In this document: in pieces, positions 1 through 7,938 of the stretch | Layout: each line of letters starts with the position of its first letter | How positions within the stretch are numbered: position 1 is the stretch's first letter | Source of the DNA: Lewinellaceae bacterium | GTDB lineage: Bacteria; Bacteroidota; Bacteroidia; Chitinophagales; Saprospiraceae | Direction of reading: 5' to 3' | Assembly: GCA_020636255.1 (NCBI GenBank) | Contig: JACJYE010000015.1 | Location: 62,001-126,000, forward strand | Length of the DNA stretch: 64,000 bases | Notes under the pieces: generated by a model | What the model was told of the DNA's origin: nothing | What the model saw: only the letters and a program-made list of their open reading frames with translations | The model's database searches: none | Translations under genes and position numbers: made by a program

Positions 1-1
1 G

Positions 2-1039
2 ATAGCAGCCCTGGGCCTGCTGTTCTTCTTTTTTACCGCTCCGGCTGCCCGGGGGCAGGAGGCAGCTATGGTGAACCTCTCATTTCGTATCCTCGACATC
101 GATAGCGGTAGCCCCCTGGATAAGGCGAATATTTTTGCCTTTGACGAGAACAATAAATTCGTCTTCGAGGGCAAGACAAATGTGATCGGCGTTTTCACTA
201 TCGGCACTAAGCTGCGGCCCGGGCAAAAGATACGGGCCATGGTACAAAAGGAAGGCTATAAAGTGTTCACCGATGATTTTGAGATCACCGACCCCCGCCG
301 CCAGGAGAACACCTGGGATATCAAGCTGATCCCCAAGGAACGTATCGTTGACCCTTCCCATCCTGACACACCACCGGCCAGCAGCGATTTCGACAGCCCG
401 CTGTCGGGGCATATCTACGACGCTCGTGCTAATAGAAGAGGGCGGCAGACACCCCTGAAAGGCGTGGGTATCGACCTGATGGCCAATGGGCGGCGCATCC
501 AAAAGGGGCAAACCGACGACAAGGGGTATTTTATGATCTATCACGACTTCAAAGCCGGACAGGATATTACGCTGTTCCTGGATAAGACGCCTGAATACGT
601 CGAGAAAGAATACCTCTATACCTACCGGGACTACGGTAATGTACTGCCGCCCATCTACCTGGAGCGATACCGGAAGGTTCCTTGTAAATGCTGGTTCTGG
701 ACGGGAGGCCTGGCGTTAGCGGGAAGTAGTTATCTCGTTTTTTACCGGCCGCATCAAAAATTCTATGATCGTTATTCCAGCCTTGAAAACCTGGACGAAA
801 ACTACGACTCGGAAAGTGCGCGGCTGGATGACCTCAACAAGGCAGAGCTATACAAAGGCCTGGGGCTGGGCGGGATGGCCGTCGGGGTAGCGGCCATTGC
901 CGGTGGCCCGTTCCTGTGCAAATGGCTGGCGCCGAAAACGGATGACAATTCTACCAGTGGCGCCAGGTTGCGCCCTGGCTTCTACGGCTACAATACCAGT
1001 GGCCCCGGCCCTGGACTGAGCCTCGTCCTTACTTTTTAA
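2..1039 (+). CDS. Secreted/membrane protein with carboxypeptidase-regulatory-like domains (5' end outside window)
   Basis: The reading frame is open from base 2, and the codons before the first ATG (68) encode a hydrophobic stretch ending in APAARGQ, which looks like the end of a signal peptide; the true start therefore lies upstream of the window. Residues after the signal resemble two carboxypeptidase-regulatory-like beta-sandwich modules: one near the start with DKANIFAFDENNKF and one around residues 115-190 (counted from Met68) with TPLKGVGIDLMANGRR and a DDKGYF turn. Such modules usually anchor or present surface proteins. Two hydrophobic segments follow (about 205-227 and 265-285), suggesting a membrane-attached C-terminal part. 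The next gene starts 17 bp downstream on the same strand, so the two probably share a transcript. No enzymatic motif is visible; the function is unknown. Confidence 0.75.
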   Translation: MAALGLLFFFFTAPAARGQEAAMVNLSFRILDIDSGSPLDKANIFAFDENNKFVFEGKTNVIGVFTIGTKLRPGQKIRAMVQKEGYKVFTDDFEITDPRRQENTWDIKLIPKERIVDPSHPDTPPASSDFDSPLSGHIYDARANRRGRQTPLKGVGIDLMANGRRIQKGQTDDKGYFMIYHDFKAGQDITLFLDKTPEYVEKEYLYTYRDYGNVLPPIYLERYRKVPCKCWFWTGGLALAGSSYLVFYRPHQKFYDRYSSLENLDENYDSESARLDDLNKAELYKGLGLGGMAVGVAAIAGGPFLCKWLAPKTDDNSTSGARLRPGFYGYNTSGPGPGLSLVLTF

Positions 1040-1056
1040 CCCCCAAAAGAATCATC

Positions 1057-2337
1057 ATGAAAAAGAACATTGTATTAACAGCATTGATAGCTGCCTTTGT
1101 ATTCGCCGCGTTGCCCTCCTGCCAGCTGGATGAAGTTACGCTGCAGTGCCCGGTGGTTACCAGCATCAATAAAACGCGGGCGGCGGCAGGGGAAGAGGTG
1201 GTGGTATCGGTGGAAAACCTGCTTTTAAAAAATGCCGGCTCCTATGAACTTCGCGTTGGAGACAGGCCCATCGCGATCAGGTCGCTGGATACCGTCAACC
1301 AGCGTGTTGTTTTTGCAGTGCCGCAAGGCATGAAAGCAGGCAGGGTGTCGCTGAGGCTGAAGCAGTTTTCCTGCGACTCTACTGGAAGCGCCATGGCCGG
1401 GCCATACCTCGAATACATACTAAAAGCCGACCAGGTAAAGTCCAGCGTTTTTGCCGGCAGCCTCTGGCAGGGCGATTATGTCAACGGGCAGGGTACGAAC
1501 GCCAGGTTCAATGCTCCCGGCGGCCTGGCCGTCGATACTATTACAGGCAGTATATTTATCGCCGACCTGAACAATTACAGGGTGCGGCTGGCCGATACGC
1601 TGGGCAACGTATCTGTATTTGCCGGCAATGGAGTGCGAAGCTGTATGGCCAATTCCGCCAATAAATTCAACTCCAGTTTTAAAAACCCCGGCTGGTTATC
1701 CTATAGCCATTCCTCGAAAAACCTGTACCTGTCTGACAGGCAGTGCAATATGTTGTATGAGATCAGTACCGGAACCAACGAGTTCGTAGGTGGTGGAGAC
1801 AATGATGGGGGAGGCTGTTTCGGGAACGGCACGGTGCAGTTATCCGCCCCGGAAGGTGTGGCCGTTTCAGGAAGTGAAGAGCTGTATTGTGTAGACTCCG
1901 GAGCCGGCATCATCCGCCGCTCCGAGCAAGGCACTACCTGCAATATTACCATGCCATCGACGGCATACCAGCCCTTTTCCCTGGCCCTGGACGAAGCCAA
2001 TGGGCTATTGTACTTTTCGGATTTCAATACAGGAGACATCTATCGGATGAGCACGGAAAACCTCCAGCCGGAGAAGCTGGTTTTTACCTCCGGCTCCGCA
2101 ACCATAGGAAACCCGGCAGGCCTTGCAGTGGGGCCTGACGGCAAGCTGTTTATTGCCGATGCGACGGAAGGTAAAGTGCTTCAATATTATCGGCAATCCG
2201 GCATCCTGGAAGAGCTCTCCCTGCCTTTTGCCTCAGATCTGGTAGAACCCTGGGGGCTGGCCTACGACCATAAACGCGGGAAGCTCTACCTCAGCGACCG
2301 GCAGTTACACGTCCTGTTTGTGATCTGTTTGAGCTAA
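1057..2337 (+). CDS. NHL-repeat lipoprotein with IPT/TIG domain
   Basis: The 426-residue product starts with a lipoprotein signal peptide (charged MKKN, hydrophobic core, ALPSC with the lipid-acceptor Cys at residue 22). Residues about 35-120 look like an IPT/TIG immunoglobulin-like domain, with the typical TSINKTRAAAGEEVVVS opening. From about residue 140 to the end there are repeated NHL-type propeller blades, each with a motif of the kind NAPGGLAVD, GNPAGLAVGPDG or EPWGLAYD followed by LYLSD or IFIADLNNYRV. This architecture is common in Bacteroidota surface lipoproteins and usually serves protein or carbohydrate binding; no catalytic residues are apparent. It lies 17 bp behind the preceding surface protein gene, so co-transcription is likely. 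Confidence 0.85.
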   Translation: MKKNIVLTALIAAFVFAALPSCQLDEVTLQCPVVTSINKTRAAAGEEVVVSVENLLLKNAGSYELRVGDRPIAIRSLDTVNQRVVFAVPQGMKAGRVSLRLKQFSCDSTGSAMAGPYLEYILKADQVKSSVFAGSLWQGDYVNGQGTNARFNAPGGLAVDTITGSIFIADLNNYRVRLADTLGNVSVFAGNGVRSCMANSANKFNSSFKNPGWLSYSHSSKNLYLSDRQCNMLYEISTGTNEFVGGGDNDGGGCFGNGTVQLSAPEGVAVSGSEELYCVDSGAGIIRRSEQGTTCNITMPSTAYQPFSLALDEANGLLYFSDFNTGDIYRMSTENLQPEKLVFTSGSATIGNPAGLAVGPDGKLFIADATEGKVLQYYRQSGILEELSLPFASDLVEPWGLAYDHKRGKLYLSDRQLHVLFVICLS

Positions 2338-2694
2338 AAGAAACATGTGGATCAAGGGCATACATAAGGAAAACCTGTAGAATAATTTACCGCAGAGACG
2401 CAGAGAACGCAAAGTATGGTGCATAAACGCTGCGTTCTGCGGGAAGCCTTTGGGGGCTCCCGCGAAGTACGCCAAGGCAGCGCGAAGTACGCCAAGTGTG
2501 GTAAAATACCTTAGCGCCCTTGGTGAAACCTTAGCGCCCTTTGCGGGAACCTACTTTCCGTCCGCGGTTCAACATTTGCCGGGAAAACCTCAGAGCTTAT
2601 TTCTGAGGCAGCCCCCATGGAAGAGCTGCCAGGAAGCTCCCTGGCCGGTGGATAGGCCTGGGTTTAACCCCTGATTCGCGCATGATCCATGTTT
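2338..2694. repeat. Intergenic region with short direct repeats and a small hairpin
   Basis: No convincing gene is seen here. The sequence carries low-complexity repeat debris: CGCGAAGTACGCCAAG occurs at 2461-2476 and 2481-2496, ACCTTAGCGCCCTT at 2508-2521 and 2528-2541, and a CGCAGAGACGCAGAGAACGC-like stretch at about 2391-2410. A small hairpin, CCTCAGA (2588-2594) with TCTGAGG (2602-2608), lies near the end. Its right side belongs to a 15-bp sequence, TTTCTGAGGCAGCCC (2600-2614), that recurs exactly at 7340-7354. The flanking genes converge here, so the hairpin could help termination, but there is no clear T-run. Confidence 0.6.
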
Positions 2695-4536
2695 TTATAT
2701 GCACGGCGGGAGTGTCGCCGAACCGGGGAAGTTCAATATCCTTAGGAACACGCCCCTTGCGGAATTGAAATTCGTACCGCTGATCGCACAGTCATAGCTG
2801 CCCGTACCCGAGTCCGTACATGTCGTTGTACCATCGTTATAACAGCGTTGCCTGATCTGCCTTGTAAGGCCCGTAAAAGTAGAGGACAGCCTGGGGTCAA
2901 AGGGCGTAGCGCCGCAACCGGTGGAAGTACGCAGGCCCGCCTCAATAGACCAGCGGATGCTGTTGGAGGAGGGTGAAGCACCCCACCAGACCATAAAACG
3001 GTAGTCAGTAGTGGGGTCCAGCTGGGTCATTCTCACGACCCCGTTCCCGTCAAAATGGCCTGCGAAATCCCAGGTGGCAATGCTGAGGTCGTCACTGCCT
3101 CCAGTATCTACCTTGTACCATAAGGCATTATGGCACAGCGGTACCGTGCTTGTCGTCGTTTCCAGGCTCACTTCGAGGGAAAAGAGATTACACCCCGTAG
3201 CTGCGCCCGTACTGGCGGGCAGTATGGAAAGCGAAGTGGGGGCAGGTGTACAATTGGAGAGGCCGATAGTGCCCAGGACAGGCGCTCCTCCCGGTGAAGG
3301 CGTATCGGTATCGTAGACCCTGAACTGCACAGTACCGCCCGTTAAGGCCGTATTGGGCACTCGTATTAAGTCGATGAGGTTGGCCCCGGCATTATAGGTA
3401 AGCACGTTGGTTTTGAGGAAACCACCGGTTGAAAGGGTGATCTCGCTGGTGAGGTTACCGGCGCAGCCTGAATTTACGATGGTAAAATTGAGATTGCCTG
3501 TACAGGGCGCCGTAAAGAAGTCCAGGTTCCAGGTCGACAGGTGTTTGGACCTTATTCGGGCCCGCAGTGGGTTGAACTCTCCCTGAGACTCCAGCGTAGT
3601 TTTATATTCCTGCCTCCATGCTCCGGTATTTTCGTCGAGGCTCCAAACCGGAACCTGCATGCCTGAGCTGTAAGGGCCTCCCGTTTCCGGGTTGAGCAGT
3701 TCGGGGTTGATCGGCAGTGTGAATTCTACTTCCTGTGAAAAGCCGTTCACTTTTTCTCCGTCTACCTCCATATCGACCGTTAACCAGCCCAGCGACTGAA
3801 AAAAGAAGGGGGACGTATCGCTGGCGATGGCCGTGCCATTGGGGTCGACGGCATTAGTGACCAGTGGCCCGTTGGGGAAAACGCGGGCTGCGCCCATGCT
3901 GAGCGGGTCGCCAAACGTTACCTGCATACGGCCATTGCTCCCCTCAACCGGTATCCCGTTTCGGAGTAACTGGGTGCCTTCAGGGATGTTTATCTGAAGC
4001 TGGCCAACGCCCGGTATCTTTAACGTATCCATCAGCCCCTGGCCCAGTTTGGCATCCAGCACGTTGAACTGTTGCGTCCTCACAGCGACGCCTGGAGGCG
4101 GCGTTTTGATGCTGGCCATATATATAGGGATATACATGGGTTTTTCGTTCGTAACGACTATAGTTTGTAAGGTCGTCGAATAGTCGGCAGCTTCCGCTCT
4201 GATGGTAAAGGAATAGGGCGTTTCCGGGCTGAGGTTGACGCCTTTTTTTATGCCCAGGCACATCACGCCGACATCGAGGGTGAACGCAACGATGGAATCG
4301 CCGTTGCAGGTGCGAACCTGCCCGCGGCTGTCAGTCAGTGTAATGTTTACGTTCTTTACATTAACAGTGGTGGCCGAAGCGCCATCCAGAAAGGCAATGG
4401 CAATCGGAGCGATGACAGGGTCTCCGGCCGGAGGGGCCACTTCCGTTTCTTCTCCCGGCCAGCATCCTCTTAACAGATAGATCAAAAGCAGGACAAGGAT
4501 AGCGAAAAGCAGCAAAAGCAAATTGCGGTTTCTCAT
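2695..4536 (-). CDS. Membrane-anchored surface protein of unknown function
   Basis: The 613-residue product begins with a strongly hydrophobic segment (residues about 5-22) followed by RGCWPGEE. This could be an N-terminal membrane anchor or an atypical lipoprotein signal; the Arg before Gly-Cys argues against a standard lipobox. The rest is rich in beta-strand-like, Thr/Ser/Gly-rich sequence suggestive of several immunoglobulin-like modules, and the last 200 residues contain many cysteines that may form disulfides. I do not recognise a catalytic family. It lies 61 bp downstream of the response-regulator gene on the same strand, so it may be the last gene of the kinase/regulator unit, perhaps as an output or sensor partner. 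Confidence 0.7.
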   Translation of the reverse strand: MRNRNLLLLLFAILVLLLIYLLRGCWPGEETEVAPPAGDPVIAPIAIAFLDGASATTVNVKNVNITLTDSRGQVRTCNGDSIVAFTLDVGVMCLGIKKGVNLSPETPYSFTIRAEAADYSTTLQTIVVTNEKPMYIPIYMASIKTPPPGVAVRTQQFNVLDAKLGQGLMDTLKIPGVGQLQINIPEGTQLLRNGIPVEGSNGRMQVTFGDPLSMGAARVFPNGPLVTNAVDPNGTAIASDTSPFFFQSLGWLTVDMEVDGEKVNGFSQEVEFTLPINPELLNPETGGPYSSGMQVPVWSLDENTGAWRQEYKTTLESQGEFNPLRARIRSKHLSTWNLDFFTAPCTGNLNFTIVNSGCAGNLTSEITLSTGGFLKTNVLTYNAGANLIDLIRVPNTALTGGTVQFRVYDTDTPSPGGAPVLGTIGLSNCTPAPTSLSILPASTGAATGCNLFSLEVSLETTTSTVPLCHNALWYKVDTGGSDDLSIATWDFAGHFDGNGVVRMTQLDPTTDYRFMVWWGASPSSNSIRWSIEAGLRTSTGCGATPFDPRLSSTFTGLTRQIRQRCYNDGTTTCTDSGTGSYDCAISGTNFNSARGVFLRILNFPGSATLPPCI

Positions 4537-4597
4537 AAAGCGGGGGTTTTTATGTTGGAGAATATTGAGTTTGCTCCGTAGCGGTCATTGCCAGGTG

Positions 4598-5224
4598 TTA
4601 TTCGCACAGCCCGTGGTCCAGCACATACTTCACCAGCTGTGCCTTTTTGTTGATGCCCAGTTTGCTCTTGATGTTACGGATGTGGGTCTCAACTGTGACG
4701 GAAGCGATATTGAGCGCCTCGCCGGTCTCGCGGGAAGTCAGGCCTTCGGCCAGCAGGCAGAGGATCTCCTTTTCACGGCTGGTCAGGCTGGCGGCTTCCG
4801 TGTCGTCGGGCTCCGAAGTGGAGAAGATGAGGTCCAGAAGTTCAGGTGGGATATAACGGCCGCCGCGGAATACAGTATGGATGGCGCTGACCAGGGCCTC
4901 CTTGCTGCGGTCTTTGAGCACGTATCCGCTGGCGCCCATCTCGAAAGCTCCTTTGACAAAAGCTTTCTTTTTGTACATGCTCAGCACCAGCACCTTAACG
5001 CCGGGAAACTGCTGGCGTATGGCCCGCGTGGCTTCCAGGCCGTCCATGCCGGGCATCTCGATGTCGAGCACGGCGACATCTGCCGGCTCTTTCTCCAGCA
5101 AGGCCAGGACTTCTTCGCCATTGCTGGCGGCGCCTACGACTGTGATTTCCGCTTCATTGCTCAGGAAAGCCTGTATGCCGTCTGTTGTGATCTGATGGTC
5201 GTCGGCGAGAATTACTCTGATCAT
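4598..5224 (-). CDS. NarL/LuxR-type response regulator
   Basis: A 208-residue two-domain regulator. Residues about 2-118 form a receiver domain with the acidic pair in VILADDHQ, the phospho-acceptor Asp in VAVLDIEMPGMDG and the conserved Lys in YVLKDRSKEA. Residues about 142-205 are a LuxR-type helix-turn-helix (LTSREKEILCLLAEG, then ASVTVETHIRNIKSKLG). It is expected to bind DNA after phosphorylation. The histidine kinase gene ends 11 bp upstream on the same strand, so the pair is almost certainly co-transcribed and cognate. The downstream surface protein gene is a candidate target or operon member. Confidence 0.95.
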   Translation of the reverse strand: MIRVILADDHQITTDGIQAFLSNEAEITVVGAASNGEEVLALLEKEPADVAVLDIEMPGMDGLEATRAIRQQFPGVKVLVLSMYKKKAFVKGAFEMGASGYVLKDRSKEALVSAIHTVFRGGRYIPPELLDLIFSTSEPDDTEAASLTSREKEILCLLAEGLTSRETGEALNIASVTVETHIRNIKSKLGINKKAQLVKYVLDHGLCE

Positions 5225-5235
5225 GGTTTCTTGTT

Positions 5236-7326
5236 TTAAGATTCGGGGGGGATGGGGATGTCGATCATGATCGTCGTGCCCCTGCCAGGGGCTGAGTCTA
5301 TCGTCAGGGTGCCGTCCAGGCCGTGGACGCGGGAGGCGACATTTTGCAGGCCCATGCCGCCTTTGTTTTTTATTTGTTCGGGGTCGAAGCCTATTCCATT
5401 ATCTTCGGCCATGATGTTGACCATTTCATCGAATCGGTTCACCTGTAAGGTGAGCTTGCTGGCCCTGGCGTGTTTGACGACGTTGGTGGCCAGTTCCTGG
5501 ATGATGCGGTAGATCCGCACTTCCAGCGTATTGTTCAGCCGTTTTTTCAGGCCGTGGGTCGACAGTTCTACAGCGAACTGCCGGGTATCGTTGTAATCTT
5601 CAGCCATAGATTCCAGCTGGGCCTGCAGGCCGAATTTGGCGATGATGCCCGATTCCAGGTTGTGGGAGATACGGCGCACTTCTTCGCAGGCTTCGTCCAG
5701 CAGGTTGTTGGCCTTGTCATACTGCTGTCGGTTCTCCGTCTGGATCTCCGCCATGCGTTCGTCGACGGCCGTAAAGTTGAGCTTGATCATGGAAAGCATA
5801 CTGCCCAGCCGGTCGTGCAGGTCGCGGGCGATGCGCTTGCGTTCGTCGTCCTGCCCTTCTATAAAAGCGTAAGCGCGGTCCAGTTCCTTATTCCCGATCA
5901 CCTCCTTCACTTCCTGCAGGGCGATCTTTTCGTTTTGTTCGGCGATGCGCCTCCTCTTGCGGTTATTGTTGGCATATAGCAGGGCCACCATCAGTGAGAG
6001 CCATAGGATCACCAGGCCGGCGACGCTGAAATTGACTACTTTCTGACGTTGCTGTAGCTTGTTGCGATGCAGGGCTACTTCCTGTTCGCGCCGTTCTTCT
6101 TCGAGTGAAAGCTGGAAGTTCAGGGCTTCGTTAGCTTCCTGGCCCAGGCCGTTCCTGGCCTGATTGAACTGGCTGAGGTAGTAGCTGGCCTGGCCGGTAT
6201 CCCGTTTCTGGGAATAGGCCTGGGCCAGGCTATACAACACTTTGGCCTTGAGCTGAGGAGCGGAAAGCGTATCAAGTTCGACGAGGCTTTTTTGGTAGTA
6301 GTTGGCCGCATCTCCGAAACTGCCTTCGGCAAAAAAGATGTTCCCGATGTCGAGCAGTACGCTGGCAGCTTCCAGAGGGTTGTTCAGTTTTCGGAAAGCC
6401 TGCAGGCTGGCCATATAGTCTTCCCTGGCCTGGTTGTACTGTTGCAATTCCGATTTTACATTGGCCAGGTTGCGGTAGAGGATGGCCTTATCGTGTTCGG
6501 ACAGTGCGCCAGCCAGTGCCCGGGCCTGGGCGTACCATTCGGCGGAAGCCGGGATGTCACCCTGTTGAAAGGCGTTGTTGCCCAGCTGATTGTAACATTT
6601 GGCCTGCCCATCGGCCTGTCCGAGCCTCCGGTAGATGAGCAGCGCCTGGCGGAAGCATTCTTCCGCTTTGGCATAGTTGTACAGCTCCTGGTACAGGTTG
6701 CCCCAGTTGAGCAGCGTGGCCGCCTTGCCGGCCTCGTCTTCCAGCAGGGAGCGGATATCGAGGCTTTGCTGGAGCTGCCGGGTGGCTTCCTCGTATTGCC
6801 CCAGCCGGAAATGCGCCGTGCCTAATGCGTTATGTAGTTTGGCCTTTTCGTCGGTAGGTTGTGGCCCTGCCAGCCAGTCCAGCCCTTCGGCATAATAGCG
6901 GCAGGCCTTTTCGTACTGTCCCATCAGCTTGTACAGGTTGCCCAGGTTGTTGCAGGCCTGGGCGATGCGTGCACTGTCGCCCAGTGCTTTCCGGGCGCTC
7001 AGGGCTTGCAGGTAGTACTGTTCGGCATGGGGGTAGTCGCCTGCGTTTTTGGCCAGTACGCCCAATCGCGAATTGCTGTCGGATACCCCGTTGGCATAAC
7101 CGATCGAGTCGGCCAGCGCCAGTGCGGCCGACGCGAAATACTGCGCCCGGGCCGCATCGGCGTTGCGGAACTGGAACGCTAGTTCATTCCAGGCGTCTAC
7201 GCGCTGAGCGTTACGGCCAAGGGTGGGGAGGGCCTGGAGCAGGCTGTCGGCCACCCGGCTATCTTGTGCATGGAGACAGGCCATCGGGCCCAAAGCAATG
7301 AACAGCAGATACTTCAGGGGTTTCAT
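5236..7326 (-). CDS. TPR-containing sensor histidine kinase (HisKA_3 family)
   Basis: A 696-residue kinase. A signal peptide (MKPLKYLLFIALGPMACLHAQ) leads into an exported sensor region of about 370 residues made of tetratricopeptide repeats, with recurrent ACNNLGNLYKLMGQYEKA-like units. A single membrane span (about 430-452, VVNFSVAGLVILWLSLMVAL) is followed by a short coiled coil and the HisKA_3 dimerisation helix with the phospho-acceptor His in RIARDLHDRLGSMLS. The C-terminal ATPase domain has an N box (ELATNVVKHARAS), a G1 box (EDNGIGFDP), GGMGLQN and a final PGRGTTI. It is typical of Bacteroidota TPR kinases that pair with LuxR-type regulators, here encoded 11 bp downstream. The TPR part probably senses a periplasmic protein or peptide; the ligand is unknown. 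Confidence 0.93.
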   Translation of the reverse strand: MKPLKYLLFIALGPMACLHAQDSRVADSLLQALPTLGRNAQRVDAWNELAFQFRNADAARAQYFASAALALADSIGYANGVSDSNSRLGVLAKNAGDYPHAEQYYLQALSARKALGDSARIAQACNNLGNLYKLMGQYEKACRYYAEGLDWLAGPQPTDEKAKLHNALGTAHFRLGQYEEATRQLQQSLDIRSLLEDEAGKAATLLNWGNLYQELYNYAKAEECFRQALLIYRRLGQADGQAKCYNQLGNNAFQQGDIPASAEWYAQARALAGALSEHDKAILYRNLANVKSELQQYNQAREDYMASLQAFRKLNNPLEAASVLLDIGNIFFAEGSFGDAANYYQKSLVELDTLSAPQLKAKVLYSLAQAYSQKRDTGQASYYLSQFNQARNGLGQEANEALNFQLSLEEERREQEVALHRNKLQQRQKVVNFSVAGLVILWLSLMVALLYANNNRKRRRIAEQNEKIALQEVKEVIGNKELDRAYAFIEGQDDERKRIARDLHDRLGSMLSMIKLNFTAVDERMAEIQTENRQQYDKANNLLDEACEEVRRISHNLESGIIAKFGLQAQLESMAEDYNDTRQFAVELSTHGLKKRLNNTLEVRIYRIIQELATNVVKHARASKLTLQVNRFDEMVNIMAEDNGIGFDPEQIKNKGGMGLQNVASRVHGLDGTLTIDSAPGRGTTIMIDIPIPPES

Positions 7327-7364
7327 AACACATCCGGCATTTCTGAGGCAGCCCGAAGGCCAAA

Positions 7365-7751
7365 TTATCGGCCAATCGGCCGGGAGTCTTCATCGGCGTC
7401 CATGGAGCTGACCGTCGTCGTATTGCCCTCGTCCGTTGAAGCGCGGTTGCCGCCCCCGTCCGTCAGGCTGACCTCAACGACGAAAGCTTCGCCCGCGGCG
7501 GCAGGCCTTCCCAATGCTATAGTGTGTACGATAGGGGTGAGGTAGTCGTAATCCGGTAGTTCTGCGTCCTGGGCCAGGAACAGCTCGACGGCGAGAACGC
7601 CATTTTCATCGATGCTCTCCGGGATGGTGTTGTGCCCGTCGGCCCGGTAGCTGGTGCGGCCGCAGAAGGTTACGGCATGCAGAAAATAATCGTCCGGCTC
7701 ATCGACATTGGTGCGGCGGACGAGCTGCACCTGGGGTTTGTATAGCTTCAT
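7365..7751 (-). CDS. Small protein of unknown function, divergent from the caspase gene
   Basis: A 128-residue acidic protein without signal peptide or membrane span. It has a compact, probably beta-rich body (QVQLVRRTNVDEPDDYF, then VLAVELFLAQDAELPDYDYL) and a low-complexity tail rich in Gly, Thr and Asp. I do not recognise a family. It is transcribed away from the caspase-like gene across a 187-bp intergenic region and lies just upstream of the kinase gene on the same strand (38 bp gap), so it could belong to either unit. The pairing with a caspase suggests an accessory or inhibitory role, but that is inference from position only. Confidence 0.6.
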   Translation of the reverse strand: MKLYKPQVQLVRRTNVDEPDDYFLHAVTFCGRTSYRADGHNTIPESIDENGVLAVELFLAQDAELPDYDYLTPIVHTIALGRPAAAGEAFVVEVSLTDGGGNRASTDEGNTTTVSSMDADEDSRPIGR

Positions 7752-7914
7752 GGCTATTTGGGTTTGAGGGTAAGGAATAGATGATGCAGTAAGTTACTAA
7801 ATCCTTTCTGCTTTCTGAAAACAAAGGTCCGCTTTTTGGGCTGTGGTGCACATACTCAGAAATGAGGATGCTGAGATACCGGAAAATGATGAGGTATAAA
7901 AGGAGGGGAGTGCT

Positions 7915-7922
7915 TAAATTTG
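7915..7922 (+). promoter_or_regulatory. Promoter -7 element of the caspase gene
   Basis: TAAATTTG matches the Bacteroidota -7 consensus TAnnTTTG and ends 16 bp before the caspase ATG at 7939. No clear TTG is found at the expected -33 spacing. Confidence 0.5.
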
Positions 7923-7938
7923 AGGAAAAACCGCCCTT

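Noticed and set aside
2450..2674. 74-residue open frame in the repeat-rich gap
   Set aside because: It is made of direct-repeat sequence, has no recognisable start signal and its composition is unlike neighbouring proteins.
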